Source: Caballeronia pedi
GTDB lineage: Bacteria > Pseudomonadota > Gammaproteobacteria > Burkholderiales > Burkholderiaceae
Length of the DNA stretch: 64,000 nucleotides
Assembly: GCF_001544915.2 (NCBI RefSeq)
Contig: NZ_FCOE02000005.1
Span: 124,001 to 188,000 of the forward strand
Direction of reading: 5' to 3'
The translations under genes were made by a program, and so were the position numbers. Position 1 is the first letter of the stretch. The number at the start of each line of letters is the position of its first letter. Below the pieces are notes generated by a model, which saw only the letters and a list, made by a program, of their open reading frames with translations, was not told the DNA's origin and searched no databases. This document shows positions 60,751 through 64,000 of the stretch, one piece after another.

Positions 60751-61294
60751 AAGAAGCAAGTGGACATACGAGACTGCCGCCTCCGGCGGTGCCTCGATTG
60801 GCGAGTTGATGCTATCCGGCGGGAGTTTCATTTTGAAAGACCCAACTCAGACGCTTCACAGGTTTAGATATGCGGGCCTTGGGGCTGGCGTTGGTTGGGG
60901 TGCGCGTGTACCGAAAAGCATACGCTTACCCGATTTCAACCTACCCCGTTCCGGTACGTCTCTGAGCGCATCGGGTGCGACAACGGATTATCCCGGTCGG
61001 GGATGGGTCTATCGATGTAGAAAGCCCGAACTGAAACCTAGCGATTTCGCCGGAATGACGATATACGTGGATGCCGGCGCGGGCTTACTCGTTGCGGAAA
61101 GTTTCTCAGGCTTCATAGCAGGAATCGATCAACGAGCCATGATTCCGTGGATGTTCAATCCCGGCTTGTTCGCTAATGCGATTGGTGCAAGCGCGCGAGC
61201 ACTGGTCGGACTGCGTGGAATGAGCGAGGGTCTAATTGATGGTGTGGGGCTTGGCTTCATGCTCGGCTCGATCACCTACACCGGGCCATCCTGA
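60743..61294 (+). CDS. Glycine-rich protein of unknown function, third gene of the Hcp island
   Basis: 183 residues overlapping the previous gene by eight bases. No standard family recognised; I recall similar Gly-rich sequences beside type VI genes in related bacteria, but without a name. FRYAGLGAGVGWGARVPKS, then a hydrophobic Gly/Ala stretch (AGAGLLVAESFSGFIAG) and another near the C terminus (GLIDGVGLGFMLGSI). There is no signal peptide, as expected for cargo exported by the Hcp tube. Hydrophobic segments suggest a membrane-active effector or a chaperone for one; both are guesses. The terminator at 61350 ends the unit. Confidence 0.65.
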   Translation: MIERSKWTYETAASGGASIGELMLSGGSFILKDPTQTLHRFRYAGLGAGVGWGARVPKSIRLPDFNLPRSGTSLSASGATTDYPGRGWVYRCRKPELKPSDFAGMTIYVDAGAGLLVAESFSGFIAGIDQRAMIPWMFNPGLFANAIGASARALVGLRGMSEGLIDGVGLGFMLGSITYTGPS

Positions 61295-61349
61295 CACGAC
61301 TGATCGAGAGGAAGCGCAATTCCGATAAACCCCTTTGCGCGACAAGTCC

Positions 61350-61377
61350 AGCCCGCTCGTTGAGCGGGCTGCTTTTA
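61350..61377 (+). terminator. Rho-independent terminator of the Hcp unit
   Basis: AGCCCGCT (61350-61357) and AGCGGGCT (61363-61370) pair around a five-base loop, followed by GCTTTTA. Confidence 0.8.
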
Positions 61378-61824
61378 TCGCTCCATGACGAGCAACGTCG
61401 ATGTCGCCGATGCAAACAGTCTACCGCTCGCATCCTTGAGCGTCGCTTCGGCGAACGCGGCGCGGCGTCCGATGGACAACACGCGCCCTTCCGCGCGCAG
61501 CAGGCCCGAATCGCGCGTGACCGCCTTGTGATACGCGACCTTCAGTTCGAGCGTCGTGTAGGCCTGCGTCGCGGTCAGGCATGAATGCACCGCGCATCCG
61601 CACGCGGAATCGAGCAGCGTCGCAGCATAGCCACCGTGCACGGTGCCGATCGGGTTATACGCGTGATCGCCTGGCACGCCCGCGAACACCGCCCTGCCCG
61701 CTTCGACCTCGATGAAGTCGAAATCGAGCGACACGAGAATGCCCGGTTTGCGCTTTGATGCGATCAGCTTGCGCAGTTGCGCGAGACCATCGAGGCCGGC
61801 TGCCGTTTCTTCGATCAGGCTCAT
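61375..61824 (-). CDS. PaaI-type hotdog-fold acyl-CoA thioesterase
   Basis: 149 residues with the hotdog thioesterase motif NPIGTVHGGYAATLLDSACGCAV (split; His/Gly region about residues 57-75), then LELKVAYHKAVTRDSGLLRAEG. PaaI-like enzymes hydrolyse aromatic or short acyl-CoA esters. ATG 61824 overlaps the NodT stop in ATGA, so it is the last gene of the efflux operon; its role there is unclear. It lies next to the Hcp unit's terminator. Confidence 0.88.
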   Translation of the reverse strand: MSLIEETAAGLDGLAQLRKLIASKRKPGILVSLDFDFIEVEAGRAVFAGVPGDHAYNPIGTVHGGYAATLLDSACGCAVHSCLTATQAYTTLELKVAYHKAVTRDSGLLRAEGRVLSIGRRAAFAEATLKDASGRLFASATSTLLVMER

Positions 61825-63275
61825 CTTGTCGACTCCGTCTTCACGGTAGCGGTCTTGATCACATCGTCATCGCCGGTCACGCTCCAGCCGCCGCCGAGCG
61901 AGCGATACAGCGCCACCGCCGCGAGCGCATGTTCGCGCTTCGACTGATTCAGCGCATCGGCATCGCGCAGATAGGATTGCTGCGCGTCGAGCACATCGAG
62001 AAAGCTGGCCGCGCCGCCCTTGTACAACTGCGTCGAAAGCGTGAGCGACTGGTCCGATGCGGCGAGTGCATCGGTCAGACGCGCGGTCGATTCGGTCGTG
62101 CTGACGAGATCGCTGCGCGTATCCTCGACGTCCTTCAGCGCTTCGAGCATCGTCTGACGCAGATGCAGTTCCGACTCGCGCATCCGGCTCTCGTTCTGCT
62201 CGATCTCCGCCGTGATGCGGCCCGCGTTGAAGATCGGGCTCGTCGCGTTGAGCGCGGCGGAGAAGAGGTTATCGGTGAGCGTCGGCAAGCCGAGATACGA
62301 CGACGCCAGCAAGCCATCCGACAATCGCAGCGAAAACTTCGGATAGCGCTCCGCCCGCGCGACGCCCACTTCCGCCGCCCGCTGCTGCACGGTCGCGTAC
62401 GCAACGAGCACGTCGGGACGGCGCAGCAACGCTTCGGACGGCAACATCTGCGGCGCGCCGCTCGCCGGCACCGGAATGACGGGCGCCGCGCCCGCGTTCG
62501 CGAGCATCAGCTTGTCGATGGATTCCGGCGTGCGGCCCGAATACACCGCGATCAGGCTCAACTGATGCTGGATCGTCGCCTGCGTGCGCGGAATGCGCGA
62601 CAGCAGATCGCTCAACTGATTCTGCGCGCGCGCGACATCGAGCTTCGTCGAAAGACCGTATTGCAGGCGGCGTTGCGTCAGCTTCAGCGCGCGCTCGCGA
62701 ATTTCCTGGTTGTCTTGCAGGATCTTCAGTTCGGCTTGCGCCCAGCGCAGATCGACATACGCAGCAGCCGTGTCGGCGGCGAGCGCGAGCCTGATCTGAT
62801 CGGCGGCGTGTTCGCGGCCGACGAGCTGTGCCTGCGATGCCAGCAACTCCAGACGCTCGCCGCCGAACACATCGGGCGTCCAGCTCAGCGTCAGACCGAA
62901 GCCACCCTGCTTCACATAACCGAGCGGCGGCGGCGTGTTCTGGCGCGAGTAGGAACCGCCCGCGCCCGCGTCCAGTTGCGGCAGCAGCGCGGCGCGGCGT
63001 TGCGTCGTCAGCGCCTGCGCCTGTTTCACGCGCTCGACGGCCGCCTGAAGATCGAGGTTGTCATCGAGCACCGACGCAACCAGTTCATGCATGACCGGAT
63101 CGTTGAACTGCTTCCACCATGTCGTGGGATCGACGGCCTGCTTCGGCGCATCGACGCTCCAGTCGGCGGGCGCGCTCGCGTTCACGGTCGCGGGAAGATC
63201 GGCGTGCGTGGCGGGCTGCACCGCGCACGCGGCGAGCGTCATGCATGCAAGTATTTCGACGAGAAATTTTTTCAT
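61821..63275 (-). CDS. NodT-family outer-membrane efflux lipoprotein
   Basis: 484 residues from ATG 63275. A lipoprotein signal with lipobox LAAC (Cys about residue 17) precedes two outer-membrane efflux repeats: VDPTTWWKQFNDPVMHELVASVLDDNLDLQAAVERVKQAQA, ALLPQLDAGAGGSYSRQ, and RRLQYGLSTKLDVARAQNQ. TolC-type NodT proteins form the outer-membrane channel. It follows an MFS transporter gene by five bases and is followed by the thioesterase. A periplasmic adaptor would be expected upstream of the window. Confidence 0.93.
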   Translation of the reverse strand: MKKFLVEILACMTLAACAVQPATHADLPATVNASAPADWSVDAPKQAVDPTTWWKQFNDPVMHELVASVLDDNLDLQAAVERVKQAQALTTQRRAALLPQLDAGAGGSYSRQNTPPPLGYVKQGGFGLTLSWTPDVFGGERLELLASQAQLVGREHAADQIRLALAADTAAAYVDLRWAQAELKILQDNQEIRERALKLTQRRLQYGLSTKLDVARAQNQLSDLLSRIPRTQATIQHQLSLIAVYSGRTPESIDKLMLANAGAAPVIPVPASGAPQMLPSEALLRRPDVLVAYATVQQRAAEVGVARAERYPKFSLRLSDGLLASSYLGLPTLTDNLFSAALNATSPIFNAGRITAEIEQNESRMRESELHLRQTMLEALKDVEDTRSDLVSTTESTARLTDALAASDQSLTLSTQLYKGGAASFLDVLDAQQSYLRDADALNQSKREHALAAVALYRSLGGGWSVTGDDDVIKTATVKTESTR

Positions 63276-63280
63276 GGTGG

Positions 63281-64000
63281 TCAATGTGCATCGGACGAAG
63301 GCGGCGCGCTCGTGATGGGCTTCGCGAACATCACGGTCATCAAACCGAACAGGAAGCAGAGTGCGAGCACGTAGAAGCAATCGGCGAAGGTCAGCACGAG
63401 CGCTTCGCGCATCACGAGCGCGTGCAACGATGCGAGGCCCGCTTGCGACGCATTCAGCGCATCGCCAGCAGCCGACGCGAGATGCGCCGAGCTGCGCGCG
63501 AGCAGATCGTCGATGACGGGACGGCCGACCGTCACGTTCTCGTTCAGGCGCAGGTAGTGCAGGTTGAGTCGATCGTTGAGCATCGTCGCGCTCACCGCGA
63601 TGCCGATCGCGCCGCCGAGATTGCGCATCAGATTGAACAGTCCGCTCGCCGATTTGAGGCGCGACGGCGGCAGTGAACCGAGCGCCATCGTGACGATGGG
63701 CGGCACCGCGAATTGCTGGCCGATGCCGCGCAACGCCTGCGGCAGGAGGAACTGTTGCCAGCCCCAGTCGTGCGTCAACGGCGTATAGAAATAACAGCCC
63801 GCGCCGAAGCAGATCAGACCGAACGCGAGCAGCACGCGCATGTCGATGAAGCGCGACGCGAACGCATACACGCCGATCGACAGCAACTGGAAGCAGCCGA
63901 CGGAAAGCAGCACGAGACCCGTATCCAGCGAATCGAAGCCGCGCACGCGAGCGAGAAACACCGGCGTCAGAAACACCGACACGAAGATGCCGATGCCCGT
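63281..64000 (-). CDS. DHA2-family MFS multidrug transporter, C-terminal part
   Basis: The reading frame runs off the right end of the window; the visible 239 or so residues are the C-terminal half of an EmrB/QacA-type 14-TMS transporter: VSVFLTPVFLARVRGFDSLDTGLVL, RGIGQQFAVPPIVTMALGSLP, GLFNLMRNLGGAIGIAVSATML. It ends AKPITSAPPSSDAH. With the NodT outer-membrane protein it would form a tripartite efflux pump for hydrophobic compounds. The adaptor (EmrA) is probably encoded just beyond 64000. Confidence 0.92.
   Translation of the reverse strand, partial: TGIGIFVSVFLTPVFLARVRGFDSLDTGLVLLSVGCFQLLSIGVYAFASRFIDMRVLLAFGLICFGAGCYFYTPLTHDWGWQQFLLPQALRGIGQQFAVPPIVTMALGSLPPSRLKSASGLFNLMRNLGGAIGIAVSATMLNDRLNLHYLRLNENVTVGRPVIDDLLARSSAHLASAAGDALNASQAGLASLHALVMREALVLTFADCFYVLALCFLFGLMTVMFAKPITSAPPSSDAH

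Overview
The window looks like a chromosomal segment of a Burkholderiaceae bacterium, most likely Caballeronia, Paraburkholderia or Burkholderia. The evidence is high GC with strong third-position GC bias, the families typical of that group (DUF3331, DUF4148, H-NS with a basic tail, 1.6-kDa-residue-scale NAD-glutamate dehydrogenase, Hcp, DUF2970, CysI-DUF934), and a bcsD-bcsP-bcsQ-bcsA-bcsB-bcsZ-bcsC cellulose operon. The genes are mostly metabolic and envelope genes. I see no tRNA, rRNA, insertion sequence, integrase or CRISPR array.

Layout. 1-3.2 kb: polyamine-type ABC importer (binding protein and two permeases; the ATPase is probably just upstream). 3.2-6.1 kb: sparse region with a DUF3331 gene, an NAD(P)-binding protein and a 65-residue small protein. 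6.1-18.7 kb: tightly packed seven-gene cellulose operon (secretion, c-di-GMP-controlled synthesis, trimming, export). 18.8-24.1 kb: LysR regulator, Fur-box-preceded TonB siderophore receptor with its PiuC dioxygenase, second LysR. 24.2-30 kb: FUSC aromatic-acid exporter, acetyl-CoA hydrolase/CoA-transferase, host-attachment-type protein, FAD-linked oxidase. 30.4-37.8 kb: large NAD-glutamate dehydrogenase, cupin, LEA14-like lipoprotein, YdjM-type membrane protein, YgjP-type metallopeptidase.

37.8-41.1 kb: minus-strand operon for a cobalt-type nitrile hydratase (alpha with a His-rich start, beta, and an accessory protein fused to DUF3293), followed by a tautomerase and a phosphopantetheinyl transferase. 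41.1-50.1 kb: mixed metabolic genes (GNAT, cupin, alpha/beta hydrolase, M14 peptidase, acyl-CoA dehydrogenase, MazG-like pyrophosphatase, type II NADH dehydrogenase, ketopantoate reductase, DUF2970). 50.1-52.5 kb: sulfite reductase CysI and DUF934, preceded by a very long hairpin whose loop carries a Shine-Dalgarno sequence feeding a cysteine-codon-rich short reading frame. 52.6-58.2 kb: two Hsp20 chaperones, amino-acid binding protein, methyltransferase, H-NS-like protein with an H1-like tail, small proteins and a MocR regulator. 58.3-64 kb: beta-alanine-type aminotransferase, a lower-GC Hcp (type VI secretion) island with two unknown genes, and the end of an MFS/outer-membrane efflux operon with a thioesterase.

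The most interesting observations are the candidate cysteine-sensing leader upstream of cysI (50177-50362), the orphan Hcp island (59843-61294), the nitrile hydratase accessory-DUF3293 fusion (38910-39713), and the long Pro/Gln/Tyr-rich linker in BcsC. All functional calls rest on reading the protein sequences against remembered families; no database search was run.
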